Shown: piece after piece, positions 12,958 through 27,221 of the stretch | Layout: each line of letters opens with the position of its first letter | How positions within the stretch are numbered: the first letter of the stretch is position 1 | DNA from: Taenia hydatigena | Lineage: Eukaryota; Platyhelminthes; Cestoda; Cyclophyllidea; Taeniidae | NCBI GenBank assembly: GCA_036345935.2 | Contig: JADWOT020000009.1 | Coordinates: 18,077,175-18,141,174 of the forward strand | Reading direction: 5' to 3' | Length of the DNA: 64,000 nucleotides | The notes under the pieces: generated by a model | Databases searched by the model: none | Seen by the model: the letters and a program-made list of their open reading frames with translations, nothing else | What the model was told of the DNA's origin: nothing | Position numbers and translations under genes: made by a program

Positions 12958-13679
12958 TGTAGTACTTTGTTTGTTAGAACTGCTGGTTTCTGTCAAGGTC
13001 ACAGAGGTGGCCGTATTGCCCTAGCTGCGTGGGCTGGCCTCCAGGCCATGACAGCAGTCTTTTTCCCTTTGTCCGGGAGCCTCGGGACGCTACATTGGTG
13101 GCAGCGGAAAGCGAACCCGACTCTGTAGGTTTTTTTTATCCCGGTCTCTACCGCCTGCGGCATGCTGCAGCGGTGCGAAAGAAGTGCAAGTGCTACGGAT
13201 GGTCCACGAACGACGTCCACCTCCGGCATCCACCCCTTCTCCGTGTTCTACAAGAAAGCTATTAACAACTGAAAAGTTTCGTTCCAAAGATTACCCCTAA
13301 TATGCTTGCTTAAGATCGACGTGCTAACGCCCCCCACGGACATACTGATAGTCAGCAGAACCACTTATTCCGAACTTTGTTTCCAAGCCAGACGAAACTC
13401 GAAGTGCAATGCACTGTCAAGAGGGATCACTGACGTTGGTGTCAAGCATCGCCTCAATCGCGTCGAATGTCGGCGACTGGCATGGTTAGCTCGTGGGTGC
13501 TTGTTGCAGCACTGAGTATGTTGTGATGGCTGACGCGGGAGATAACCGAGGGGCGCGTCGGGGACGACGCTCGAAAGAGGAGAGTGGCAATGTAGTACTT
13601 TGTTTGTTAGAACTGCTGGTTTCTGTCAAGGTCACACAGCAGTCTTTTTCCCTCTGTCCGGGAGCCTCGGGACGCTACA
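12958..13679 (+). mobile_element. Complete TRIM with shortened, TATA-less LTRs, copy 4
   Basis: Plus-strand element with the 5' LTR at 12958-13094 (137 bp), primer site TGGTGGCAGCGG directly after it, a polypurine tract (GAAAGAGGAGAG) before the 3' LTR at 13591-13679 (89 bp), and the perfect target duplication ACTTC (12953-12957 and 13680-13684). Both LTRs share the same internal junction (TCCGGGAGCC), which removes the segment that in other copies holds a TATATA-rich motif. The 3' LTR has lost another ~48 bp. The shared deletion implies either that it was present before transposition or that one LTR was copied onto the other. Confidence 0.93.
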
Positions 13680-13684
13680 ACTTC

Positions 13685-14964
13685 AGTCTTCATTCTTAGT
13701 AAATTGTTCATAATGATCAAGCATTTGGGTTGACAATTCACCGAAATTGTATAGAATGCATAAGATCGTTTATGCGCGTTCTTGGTCAACTGTTTGGAGA
13801 CTTCTCGCCGATTTTGTTGTAAAGTGTTCAGGGGCGGGAGGTGGCAGAACATACCACCTGACAAGTAAACTGAGTTAGAATATTATTTAGAAGGCACAAA
13901 CCTGGTCCCAAATCATCCACACAATAACTAAACGCCACACAATAAAATGACATCCATGTTCCATAAAATACCCCAATTTCATACAAAAAACAATCATTTT
14001 ACAAAATCCGAGAAGCGTTCTGCGAAAGCGAGAAAAGTGAGTAGATCGGTGAGTCGCTGGTCGGACAAATCGGCGGAATCCGAGACAAGGGAGGAGTCAT
14101 GAGAGTGCCTGAGGTGGCCTGTCGAGTTCTTTGTCGGTGTATGACACCCACGAAGTTTTATTCCACGTCGGGTCGAGCGACCCAAAAAATTATAGGATTG
14201 CTAGAAAAATCCAAATGCATTAGCAAAATTCGGGTACAACAACACACGTTGGGAGATTAAAAACAGTGGGTTCGAATGCGTCTTAGTCATTTTGAATCGG
14301 AAGAAACAAAGAGCGCAAAGAACAGAAGTAAAGTTGCTGTTCACACAAAAAATTCAATGCTGTTAGGTATAGGGATGTTTAAACCAAATTTATGAGAGAA
14401 CTAAATTTTAATGGATGGAAACCGCGTAGTCTTTGATGCAATTCTCTGCTGCATTTATAAACGTATCTCAGCTGTTAACTTCTGGAATATTTGTTAATAC
14501 GGTGAACCATGCCAGAACAACCTGCTCCACTCCATCGTCGGTGACACATATACACATTTTAATCCTCCTTTGGGATTCAGCGAAATAACAGCTCGGGTTT
14601 CGCTGCACAAAACAACGCAACTCGAAAAACCTGTCTTGGCAAAGCCTTCTTTAGTAGCTCAGTACGGCATTTTCTAGATAGTAAAAAGTATAAGACTGTC
14701 TTGATATCCAAAAAGTCCCAAATGTTCTTTATAATTGTGGCAGATTATGCATTGAGTAATCAGGATTGGGCCATGCACATTTAAAATGCTCACAGGAATG
14801 ACTGCTGTGGAGTAAATACAGAAATGCCACTACCAGAATCGTAACCCGCAAAATTCTAGCTGTCATCTTGACTAATAGTGTGTCTGGGTTGACCCACAAC
14901 AGATTGTGGCTACTAACTTTTGAAAGGACACTGCCACGAACAGTGCTACCACTTTGGCATTTCT
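13685..14964. other. Spacer downstream of NUP188
   Basis: This stretch lies between the TRIM copy and the NUP188 stop codon on the minus strand, so part of it is probably NUP188 3' UTR. No protein, RNA gene or repeat is recognised. Confidence 0.5.
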
Positions 14965-17900
14965 TTACAACCCCAAAAAATCAAACGTCTCGATTCCTTG
15001 CGAAAGCCTAATACACTTTGGGAATGTGCTTTTACTTATCAAATGACTGTTATTTGAGGGACCGAAAGGAACGCGAATCCTTTGTTGACTGTGGGGTACG
15101 ATAAAAACACTCACAAATTCCACGGCCAAAGCCCTAGAGAGAGTGTGTTTATTGGTCGCATCGATTCCCGGATTCATGAGCCAGATCGTGGCCTGAGCGT
15201 AGATGAGGGAAAAAGCCAGTTCATTTACTTCCATCAGTTGAGACCTAGGTAGAAATTCGGGGTGACTTTCCCAACAACACATCCAGAGGATGTACCAAAG
15301 AGCATATAACTCACAGAAGTTCAGTGTGACGGTCACAAGATTGGTTCGCAAAGAACTGTGAATTGTGGATCTGGGAAAAAAGAGAACATTAGAGATCAAC
15401 AAAAAAGTACGGCCGAGAAGGCTGTTGACATACGTCCACAATGAGCTGACTGGAGGTCCGAGCGACTGAGAAGAGTACACCAAAAGTGAGAACGTTAGAG
15501 GGTTCCATTGACGGTGTAGCAAAGTTCAATGTTGCCTCAGGTGTCAACGCCGCTATTTCTGATACCTTGAAATGCAAATAAAGCCATCATTGAACGGGGC
15601 CTCGAACGCTTTAATAGGACTTCATTGTTAATAATGGCTCATCCCTACCAAGGGAAGTGCCCAGGAGTGTGTTGTTTACCATCTTTATCCTCAAAGATCT
15701 AACAAATAGAATGAGCGACAAATTTGGAAGAAAAAAACAATGATATTCACTTAAACAGTATGAGAGGAAGCTGAAAAAGTAAAAATAACCAACCGAAGCA
15801 AGCGACAAATCTCCCAAGCGTGGAGTTTCGACAGCAATCAAGCGAAGGCAGCTACTCAGTAACCGCAAAATTGGGAGAGATTTCAAGCTGACGAACAGTT
15901 TAGAAGTCTTAGGATTGTCTGGTGAATGCTTCGGTGCTGAAGACGGTGATGCACCTTCTGAGGAATTTGAAGAGCTCGGACGTAGAAGAAATAGGGCACA
16001 ATTTCGAGTCAACTGAACCGCTGCTGTGTAAACAGACGTCCAGATGTCTGATGGAAGGCAGATTGACCCACCGTCAGGCTAGAGCGATGAGATACGATGG
16101 TACACAAGCTGATCAACAATTACATTCCTTGCTAAGTGATTCGAACCATAAATAATAAGCGTGAAATATACATGAGCTACAAGCGAAGTCCAGACGGGAA
16201 TGCCTCGACATTAGATGTTATTACAACAATCCGTCGATTTAACGAATTGAAAACTTCAAGAACAGCATAAAAGTGCGGCATTAATTCAAGCCAATTAATA
16301 ATTTCATTTAAAAAACATATGAATACATTTCTTCTCACCTAGACTTATTACCACTGAACCCCAACATTTGTTTCATTGATAAGTATTGAGTTATAAAGAG
16401 CTACTGAGACGTCATATTGATGTAAACCAAAGTTGATCATCTCGGATCAGTAGTCAGTACTACGCTGGTTTGTATAGTATCAAAAACGAATGAACACAGC
16501 TAGGCTGTGGTTGTAGTGCAAAGTGCCGATTTATCCCATGCATCTGACACTACATTTACTTTAGCTTTGGCACGCGGTGATTCGTAATATCTCACACACT
16601 AATATCTGAAGCACTGGAAAAGTCTAAAAGATAGCCAGGGTTATTGCAAATCCTATGAAAATATCAAAATAGGCTGACAGTTTCAACAACAACTTCAGGG
16701 CAATTTACCATCTAAGCGAAATAAATATGCTACAAAGGTCCGGATCAGATATATTTTATGTGATATCCATGGTTGAGAGACGGGCAAACTTTGTTTTCGA
16801 TACTTCTGAGTGAGTGCCTACTTATCAGCACAGAAAGGTGACGAACGAGTAAATGAAAAAAACTTACTAAAGGACGCTCCTCACGATGACCCTCGGCAAA
16901 GAGGACTGTTGAGGCCACACACGTCGGTGAGGTGAGTTTTGTGACGCCGGGTGAGGAGCGCATGGCGCACCAGTAAAGGTCGAGAATAGCCGAGGTAATC
17001 AACAATCCCCTTGGCGGAGCCGTGAGGAGAGCGCAAAGCTGTTCATGATTGTTGAGGAGAAAGGCTTTGAGCAGATGAGCCATCGGTGTACCATCGCTGG
17101 CACCACCTCCCTGCACCACCAGGAGGAAGATTAGACGCAGTTGAGAGAGCAGAAACTCACTCCACGCAGTGTTGGGGAAGAGGTCTTCGTGAGACGTCTC
17201 CTTGATGAGGAGAACAAAGGAAGGCATGATGATAACTTCGAAACAAGGTTTATGAAGAATTCGTACTCACTTATTTCTACGATCACCTGCCAAATTGACT
17301 CATCTTTGGGTAAAGTAATGAAACGTGTTAATATTAAACCTGGTAACAAACGTTATTAAACCCATCACACTCCTGCATTATTTGCTAGTGCGTTTTCAAG
17401 ATACCATATTTTCAGTTTACATATAAAAAAGCACTTTATGCAATGGCTAACCCACCGCAGTGATGAGCTAGGTAGTAATCGGTATGCCATAAAGGGCTTA
17501 AATGCTAAAAAAACACAGAAAGAGGTTCATATGTAGTCTTTTGATTAACCTATTAATTATTTAGAAGCAGAACTGATATTAAGGTAAGGTTTTGAACACC
17601 TTGCAGTCGGTGTGCTCCCTCGAGAAAACCTACAGAAATACCCCCTCCCCCCCTCGCCAAATAGGTGGAAGAAATTCACCGAATCATGTCGGATTTCCTA
17701 AAAAATGGAAACAGCCAAATGATCCTGATAAATACGATGAAGTAGCATTTTGGGTAAAAAATAATGCCATGTCACCTACAAATTAAAATTACCATTCAAT
17801 CATATTGTTAAGCCAGGAGTGAAAGCAGAAATTAGGAATGCGACGAGTATTTGTGAGATGTTCCATTTCATAGAGCTAAAAGTTAAACCTGGAACAGGAA

Positions 17901-20900
17901 TTTACCACAGCTCTGAAAGAAAGACCTGCAGACGAACCCGCACATGCATCAACATTAGTAAGCACATATAATTCTAGATAGATGTGCAAGAAAAATAAGC
18001 TCCAACGATCAACTGTAGTGGCGGAATTCGAACTGATCGGTGAAAAGAGAGCTTTAAAAGCCTTGCACGCAGTTGGGAAGGAAAATTTTCTGTCAGGGAT
18101 CGGTTGGTAGCCTAACGCATAGCACAATTCACTTCAGAAGGGCAACAGGAACTCATCAGGAAAAAAAAAGCAATAGGCAAAAGATGGGGCGAACATGCAT
18201 ATTAAAGTTGATGGTCTGAGATGCGATGAAATTACATGGTATAAAAAGCAATATATTCCACAGCAATGTAATTGGATCTATCAGACCATCTTAATAAATA
18301 GTAGCGTACGAAAAAAGAACTTTAAAAGTGAAGAAAAGGACATTCATACAGGTGATTTGCATTTGTCCGCCTGAGCCAGCCATTGCATCAGTTGCTGTGT
18401 AGGCGGTAGGCGAAGTGCTTGAACAAGAGGAATCGCGTAGGAGGCCAGAACTTGGGTCAACTGGGAGTGCGACCAGTCACCTTTACTGGAGGCAATGCTA
18501 TTCCCGAACGAGACCGGTGAGCGATCCGGATATAACGTCCTCCCAGAGGGCAAAAGAAAACACGTAAGCAAACGCACAATGGTTTGGCCGAGCTCAGCTC
18601 CACTGAAGGTCTGAAAAGAAACGAAGAAGGCGCTTTTACCGCAGTTCTGCGCATTTAGACCACTATAATGTGTTATACGTATGGATGGTTGTGTTTGTAG
18701 TTCTCGTCTTGTGAATTTTATAATATCCTACCCTCTTAAAAAGATCTCGCATATAAAAGAAGCCTTAGTATTTATCGAGTTATTCAGCGTGAAAAATGGG
18801 GCGTGACGACACTACTCGCAAAAAATAACACAGAGGGCTGTAATTCATCAGCAGCATAACTGCCCAAGCGAACCTAACCGTGGTTCTTCAAACCAGGCGA
18901 AAAGTGCTCAAGACGCACTGTCTGGCCAAAAACCACCGACAAATAATGCAGAGAAATGTGACATTGCTATCCCAAGCTGACGATTATTAATACACTAATG
19001 CAGCATTGCCCATCATATTGGTTTCATTGCTTCTCGGAAAAGAAAGGTTCGGAATCGTTTTTATGAAAACAAAACAAAACGGTAATGCTTCCAAGCTGAA
19101 AATAATAGTTTACCATTGAATATTCGGTAAGAATTCGAATCAGGTTGTTAATTATGCCTGCGTCCACTAGGCAATTGGCGAGGCTGATGGCATCAAATTG
19201 GTTCCAAATGGCTTGCATTAAATTCATGGCTTGTTCAAAGGCCTGCAGAAAAGGTAGCTATAAGCTTAAGACTTCCAAATTTCATGCGAGAATGAGAAAA
19301 CGAATCCAACCTGTGACTCCACAATGGTGACGCGAGAAAGCAAGGATACGTCTTGAAAGACTTCTATGCATAGACTGAGCAAACGGTCGTATAGATGGGA
19401 TGGCACCTCGCAGCATTTTGGAAGGAAAAGACAGATGAATGCCATTAGATCGGCGTGAAAATGTGAGTAAGTCCTATTGGCTGATGTTTTTGAGGCAGTT
19501 GATACATCTCTATTTTCCAACAACGCTACCGCTTGTTGTATCCACTCGCAGATGGGGAGTGCAGACACTTGGGAAGACCTGAAATGTGCGAAATACACAA
19601 TGAGACAGGAAATAATTTCGTTGATGACATTAATAACGAAATTATTTTAAGTATTTGAAATAGGGAAAAGAAAAACACCAAAGCATACCTAACGAGGTAG
19701 TCAGCAGACGCCGCCAAACAAACAGCCAATTGGTCGACAATGGAAACTACTGGTCGACTGTGTGGCAGAGAAATCTGCAACCAAAAAGTCCATAAAACTT
19801 AGCACTTGCACATTCAAACCAATTGAACATTTTACATTACTTGAAAAGTATTTCCCCCCTGAAGATAGTTAGCACGTTCACCACCAAATTACACCTACGC
19901 AACGACCAGATTTCCTCACTCGATTTTGAAAGGGGAATGAAGTAGATTGAAAAGAAAACAGACTGAAAACGATGGCGGTCACAGTGGAACAAAAGCAACA
20001 ATTATGCATCCAGACCTCGGTAGCGAACGTGTTGAAGATCAACATCAGCTAATTTTTATCAGCGAAAAAACATTTTCACTACAAACTTTCGCCTTAAATA
20101 ACTGCAGAAATCTCAACTAGTAGTACGAAAAAAGTAAAAACCAGAGAAAAAAGGGACGGATGGATGTCCAACGCCTTTAATTCGAGTGTTCTCAGCTGCT
20201 ATATTCAATAAATTTATCGAATTTAATCAAGGTACCAGGACATGCGGTACCCGGACTGTTACCGCTCCCCCCAAAGTTGTGGTTCTTACATCTTGTGAAC
20301 ACACAAGAGAACAACGCGAATCACCTAAGAAACTTTATAGAAAATAAAAAGCCCTCAATTTTACAGTCACATTAATGCATCGGGAAAAAATACTAGGTTG
20401 AGTTGAATTAGTTAATCTCATGGCATTGACTGCGCGACTAACGAATGGAAGCAGACTACAAGGCCTACTGAGCGACAATTAAACCTTCACAAACTACTCT
20501 CAATAAGTACTATCCAAATTGCGTTGAAATACAAAAAAACCTACCCAGATAGTGGCCATGTCGAGACAGGCGACAATAAAATCAGTGATCTGACTAGAAG
20601 AGATCAGCCGCATCTTATTGTCCGAAACGGAGGTATTCCACTTCAGAAGGGTGCAAAATACACTTTTCCAACGAACCATTGCCCAATCGAGAGCTGTCAA
20701 AACAAGCGATTTACTAAACTCATCTGATGTGATGTCCTCGGAACACCGAAATGCCGACTAAAAAAAAAAGAACCTTAAAGTAACTTCGCAAGCTATCGTA
20801 GAAGAGAACGAATCCGTCAATATGTCCATAAAGCAAATCACCCAAATAGCGAATCCCTTTGAACGCAATAAATGCTAATGTAACCAGGTAGAAAAAATCC

Positions 20901-23900
20901 TTACTCACCATTCCAATAATTCAATTCACTCCAACCAAATCAACAGATATACAAACTTTTAAGTTAATGGTATAGTCTAAGCACAAGCCCTTTTGGATTC
21001 GTTTCTAGTGAAAACAAACCTCAAACCATTCGATCAGAAAACTCTTCGATGTGTTCATGAGCTTACCATTGAAAATGTCAATCAAGTTACTCTTTCAATG
21101 CAAAGAAGTGCGAGTTTAATAATAGTACGTATTGTTTTACCGAACTCGCTATTGATTCAGAAGAAATCCCTAAGGAAAAATGTCCTCTGCTAGAGGGAAG
21201 AAATTCCAAAATACTAAAGGTGAAGACCGTTTTAGTGTCCCACTGGGCGACCTAATGAAACCTTCAATTTTATGGGAACTAAAGAAACCTTTAAGTTCGA
21301 CACACTACCCGTAGCCAAGATTCAAGGAACTGCTCCCCAAACTGCTTGCAAACAGTCAAAAGGGCGACATCCGGTGCATTCGTGAATCTACAGAAAAAAC
21401 ATCCCGATTCGGTGAATGCTATAAACAAGTAGACATAAAAGCTAAAGACCACCCACCTAAGAGACTCAAACAATTCAATTGCAATGACAGTGGCGTAGCT
21501 ACCAGCAATCTCCAGGTCTACAACGGAATGTTCAGCCTGGTAAAGAAAAAAGAGTTTTACAAGATGTTAAGGCAAATGTAAGCGAAATCTATTCAAGAAT
21601 AGTACGACTAACCTCAGACTCCTTCAATATTGCCACATAATTGAAAAAGGGATCACTGAGGCATTCCCAAAAACTGGCGCTATAGGGGAAAGCGATTGAA
21701 AATGGATGCAATAGAAGCATCGAGAAAAAGATCAGGCTCAGTGAAGAAAAATGCTTACGCCTCACGAAGTTGAATACGAAATGGATTGCTCGGTTGCATC
21801 CATATTGCTGAGATCAATTTCAACAAGGACCAATAGAGGTTGATAGAGACGAAATCTCGTTCCTTCTAGTAACCAAAAAAGGCTTCGTATTCGATGTGAA
21901 GCCTTATGAAGCAATAAAGTGTTTTACAAGATATTTGTGAATTCATGTTTTTGTCACACGTCATAAATACAAATGTAAAAAAGCTATTGCTATATATTTC
22001 TACTTGAAACAACATTTCGGTGATTTAAATCATTCAAGCGTCAAATTTTTTTACATCGTTTGCCTTCAATTCTTGAAGGGCACTGAGAACAATGCCCTGA
22101 AGGCCATCCAAATTTCCCTTGTCGGCGAATGATGAGATCATTCGCAGGAGCCCAAAGCCTGGTCCGTTGAAGGGCGCACAGGTCGCACCGCTGAGTACAT
22201 CAAGCATCACGGCCTCCGCCAACCAGTCAAACAAACCAGTGCGCGTGATCTGGTCCTCAGATGTGGAGCGCAGGCGGTGGACTAAAAAGCCCAGCAGACG
22301 TGGTTGCATGCCGTGAAGGTGTGGCGTGACAAAGCGTTCAGAAAACTAAATGAGAAATGAGGAATGTGAAAGAGAATGACGTTTGTGTTAATTACAAAAT
22401 CAAGCAGTCAAATCCGATCAAATTATTTCAATTCACAGCCTGCCAAACTTCCTGTGCATCTTTACTTAAATTTTACCCAGAATAACTCGTAACACCTTTA
22501 AGGGAGATTCAGGTTTTACAGATAAACAATTCAGGTGGATTGAGGGGGGGATATACACTTACACAAATTAGTTTCTTGAGCAGACTGATTGCGGCTCGAG
22601 TCAATCCCACAGGACAAGTGGGATCAAGGAAGTCGAGGAGGTAGAGAAAGTAGGCATTGGAAGTGGCGTCACTAATTGAGAGGATTTTAAGTAGTGTCTT
22701 GGAGTGGCTGGAAAAGAGGTTATGTAGAAGTGTAATTGCTAGCCACGTCGACTGGACTCGGTATTGACCCAAGGCCGAGACGCCAGCGATTTGCTTCTCT
22801 TCCAGTCGAGTAGGGAAGCGAAGGAAACTAAGAGAAGGCGAATGAAGCCGAATGTAGAAGTGGAAAGTAGTCGACGGTGGTTGATCTGCATTTATAATAT
22901 TTATAAGTGTAATTATCAACCAAGATTAATAAATTAACAAATTTATTTACGCATTTAGCAAAACTAGAGCCAGTGAAGATTTTCACGCTATCCATAAGGT
23001 TATAGGGATTCCTCCATGGGCAACGCTGATAAGTATTATCAACTTACTCGAATTCGATAGACTGGCAGGGTATTCGAAGGGAATCAACAGAAACCTTTGT
23101 GAGAGAGGCAAGACAAGTTAAAAGAGATTCAGAGTTTACAAGAAGCCAACGTGCGTAGGAGCACAAATCACGAAAGTGGAAAAGAGGCAAATTCAGAGAC
23201 GGTGGATTCGATTCTTCCGTCATCTCTATGGACCCGTCATCGCCATCCAAGGAGTATGAGGTAAGAAGTTCCACGAAAAAAAGCAGAGCTTTGTTGACTG
23301 TAAAGTTGGAGGATGAGGTTAGTAAGTCACTGCTCAAAATGTAAATGAATACTCTAATAAAAGGGAAACGGCTGCGAAAAATTCAGTAAACGAGACTTAG
23401 ATCCCGGAGATTTCACAAATAGCCGTGCAATGGCAATAACAAATTTGAAAAATAACAGGATTTTGTCAATATTGTTAAGAATGATGGGTATTCCAGATCA
23501 GAAAGTGCCCAGTGAACTTGTAAAACAACTATGGTTACCAGGATACGCCAGCATTCGTTTGATGAAAAATCAAAAAGCTTACCAAGATGCAAAATCCCCG
23601 ATTTGGCATCAGGTGATCCCACAAGCAGTTTAGGGATGATGGATCGACGTGAGTCACCACCACCGACCTCAACGAGAAGATCATAGCAAAAAACGAGACA
23701 AGCTAGGAGAGGACTGTGATTGTCGCCAACCAATGCTCCCTCTTCCAAGGTCTCAGTAAACCAAGAGTCCATGCCAGCGAAAAACGCTGCTTTTTCTGCG
23801 GATAAGAGGCCCAACGACATGTCTAAATATGCCGATAAGAGACGGTAAGCAGTGGTTGGAGAAACCTCGGTCATCCACGGTGATGTCGATGAAGATGTTG

Positions 23901-26900
23901 AGATGATACGCAGAAGGCAAGAGTCCGTCAGAGTATAGACAGGCACACCAGTAGATTGTTGCGTATCGCCCTGAGATCGAAGAACTGCTGAAGGAAGGAG
24001 TATGCGATCCGCTTGGAGGTAGCGAAAAACGCTGTTGGAAAACGCGTGGACGAGGTCACATTCTGTACCCGAGTGCAGTAAAAACGTGACAGAATGAGCT
24101 GTGAGACGGAGAAGGCAGGGTAATAGATAGTCGGCTGATAGAGTGGTCAATAAACCTCCTAATGGAGTTTCTCGTTCCCCACTCAAAGATTCGGTGAATA
24201 TACGAGTAACGAGAGCCCATGTCAATTCCGTAGTAGCCAAACACTGTGCAGGTTCAATTCCTGCCTAAAAAAGACGTAGTTCTCCTAATGAATGAAATAG
24301 ATAGAAGAGAACTGTAAGCGAAACAAACTCGCTATAAACAGTGAGAAATCATTAAAGACCGATTTCCTGAATCACATTTAGAAACGTAGATTTGATTTTG
24401 AAAAAAAAAATTTGATGCATTTAGAAAATGAGATAGAAGCTGCATTACTTTGGAGCGCCATTACCAAAAAGACTTAAAGGCACGTAAACCTAATATAGGA
24501 AATGTGTGATTCTTAATATATTTACAACAATAACTTGGATAACTCAGCGATAGCAGTAATTCACGAAGCTTCCCTTCTTGAGGTAAACAGTGAAAGAACC
24601 CACCAGTAGACAGACATCAACAAAATCCAGACACGAGACAAGACGCGAGATCACTGTCGAAACGTCCGAAGTAGTGAGCTTGGAGGAAGGATAATTCTGC
24701 TTATCCGCTTGGTTCAAAAATAGCACCTGTTCGGCCGAAACCACAATAGCATTGAGCACAGGCCACAATGAGTATTCATGCTGCCAAACGACAATCGTTG
24801 CGGCTACAAAACCAGGATAACAAAGTTAATGGACAATGGCTTCAACGGATACATGAGGTCCTGTTAAAAGTGCACCTACTTTGCCTGAGAACGCCTCTAG
24901 TACCGGCAGGAATGCAGATGGCTAACGGATTAGACGAGGGCTTACTGCATGAAAAATGCTGCAGTTTTGGAGTTCCATCGGGCGGAAGAGCCCAGCGTTG
25001 ACGCAGTAAACTAACAGTCGTCTCTTCGCCTTCATCTACTGGATCGTGAAAGCGTACCAGATCTTTAAGGACTGTGAGCTGACACCGCTCTGCGAAGTAA
25101 GGCACACTTGAGATCAATTGGACCACTAGACCTGTCACACTCTCCTCATCTTGAGTGATTGAGTTGCTGACACCGGTGTTAAGTAGTGAAGTGCACAGAT
25201 GTAATAAGTCCAAATCCACTGGGAACCCTGACAAAAAGACAGAATATGTATGTATATATGACTGAGGTTTACTCTGAGCGACGTCCTCGATAATAGAGAC
25301 AACGCGTCGGCCAATTCCTGCAGGCTGAACATCTTTGGTATTCAAAACTCCACTACAATGCACGACGATGGATAGGGTTTTAGCTAGAACGCGAGTATAG
25401 GCAGTTCGATAGTCTTCAAGGGAGTCTAAAGCGACTTGACGGGCCAGAAGAGTGAGAAGATCAAAGACAGCGAGATGGCTGGAAAAAGAAACCAGGCTTA
25501 GACTTTCGGGTATAGTAAGGAAATCAAAATTCGACCATGCGGAGGCAGTTGAGTTGACCTGAAGTTAAAGGTAAAACAGTTGTAATGAGGTTGATCAGGA
25601 TTAGAACTCAAAACAGTGAATGTCCTACTGTTTGGGCTGAATTTAATTCGGATAGCACATCACAAAGGTAGTCGAATACATCTAATTCACGGATTGCAAT
25701 GGCGGCGTAATCATTCGCCTTATTTGTTTCCTCTATTGACGATGCAAAGACTGAGCCACAGACAGCGACAAACAAAAGTAAGGGGGCATTTCCCTGAAGA
25801 ATATTCAGACTCAAAACACTGGTCAGAAGACGACTACAGCTTTTTCGGAGGAAATGGTCGTTTTCGCTGTCATTGGAACCGTAAAGGCAAATGTCGTCAA
25901 GACGACCGGCTTTTACCAAGATGAAGCACTGAAGATTCCTACGAAGACAGGAATTATTCGATAGATTCCGCTATCCCTTACCTGATCTTATCAATAAGCT
26001 TCCGACAGGAAGTGGAGAGAAAAGTGAGTTCTTTCCTTGAAAAGAACGATGCATTCTAGCGAAAATGATGGCCTTATTAAGCGCGTGTCCATACCCAAAA
26101 CGCTTCAAACAAAGAGGAAAATAAAACTTCTGCATGTGAAGTTTGCGACACGCCAGCAGCATCAGAAAGTGATATAAGGAGCGCTTCAAGAGTCAGTATG
26201 ATCTCCCGAAGAAATTGAAGCAGTTTGACATCATTTGCCAACTCGATTTGAGCCTGTTTGCAAAGCACTTTAGATATTCTTATAAGTACAAAAGAGGTCG
26301 CAGTGAAAACATACCCTCGCACTGAGATTTTTACTTAAGAGTCCAATAAATAGTTCGTACAGCTCATTGAACTGCCCGATAAGCTACAAGGCATATAAAA
26401 ACGGTTTTGTTTCTCACCAACTGCGTAATTTCGAAATGCGACTTAAAAACCGTAGCACCAAAAAGAATGTCTGATATATGAAGCCACGATGCTTCCCAAT
26501 GCGATGACATAATTTTCTGAAGCTGGATCAGACTTAACCTCTCATTCCAGTACACTTTTCGGACCTCTTCCATAATTTGTTGCGATCGCGCCACGCTGTG
26601 CAAGTTCTACTAAAGTTATAAGTACAGTGTATTAATGATACCTCCTTTATTAACGCAGACTGTGGTTCTGCAATCTTGAGGTATTCCATATACATTAACT
26701 CGGATACATGCGGTGTTGCAGACTAAGGAAAGTAACATTCTATTACCACTTACCAAAAAACTCGCAAGTTTGGATATGAATGCCTTTTGCAAGTTATCAG
26801 GAATGGGCTTTGAAGAACTGCATAAAGTAAAAAAGATAAAAGAAGGGATACTTGTTTTGGCCATAATATTTCAAGCCATTATTTAGTTGACCACTAATAG

Positions 26901-26925
26901 CGACAACTTCGGATACCAACTGGTC
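14965..26925 (-). CDS. NUP188: Nucleoporin NUP188 (multi-exon)
   Basis: NUP188 is a large alpha-solenoid scaffold protein of the nuclear pore inner ring, bound to NUP93. The N-terminal exons join in phase: 26852-26925, 26754-26817, 26418-26606, 26315-26383, 26095-26253, 25982-26055, 25629-25938, 25273-25558, 24880-25227, 24604-24803, 23583-24264. Later coding blocks lie at about 23044-23337, 22509-22919, 22052-22350, 21610-21870, 19270-19600, 18345-18650, 17880-18130, 16745-17230, 15600-16010 and 14965-15577. Landmarks matching the vertebrate protein from memory: GQLNNGLKYYGQN near the start, FILVKAGRLDDI, LRQRWALPPDGTPKL with PAGTRGVL, the TIVVWQHEYSLW block, ASFWECLSDPFFNY, and LNFATPSMEPSN plus AQATIWLMNPGID near the C-terminus. 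Order and spacing fit family length. The very first exon is unresolved; an ATG at 27050 (MYGGFALLFRDL) is a candidate. Several C-terminal boundaries are approximate. Confidence 0.9.
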
Positions 26926-27221
26926 CTATATGATCGTTAGAGTAAACATCAAAATAACTTTGGAAAGGGCCCCATGCTGTGCAACGATGTGCTCCAAAAC
27001 TCCTAGACAAGACCTAAATCTCGAAATAACAGAGCAAATCCACCATACATCTCAACTCTCGAAAGACACAAATTTACACCAATAAACAGCGAAGCGCTTG
27101 CATATGATTGGGCGTTTCGCGGAAATGACCTTAGATCTGGGATCATTACGAATCGGAATCTCAATAAACCTGTTTGGTATTTGTGTTCATTCTTTCATTG
27201 TGATCTGTGGGTCTACTAGGA
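26926..27221. promoter_or_regulatory. Short head-to-head intergenic region NUP188/PMPCA
   Basis: The first secure NUP188 exon (minus) and the PMPCA start codon (plus) are fewer than 300 bp apart. If the NUP188 start is at 27050 the gap between start codons is about 170 bp. Such spacing leaves room only for one shared, bidirectional promoter. I see no convincing TATA box. This is inference from gene arrangement, not from a recognised motif. Confidence 0.5.

Noticed and set aside
24842..25001. Plus-strand frames opposite NUP188 exons (also 23430-23633 and 22119-22316)
   Set aside because: They are antisense shadows of well supported NUP188 exons.
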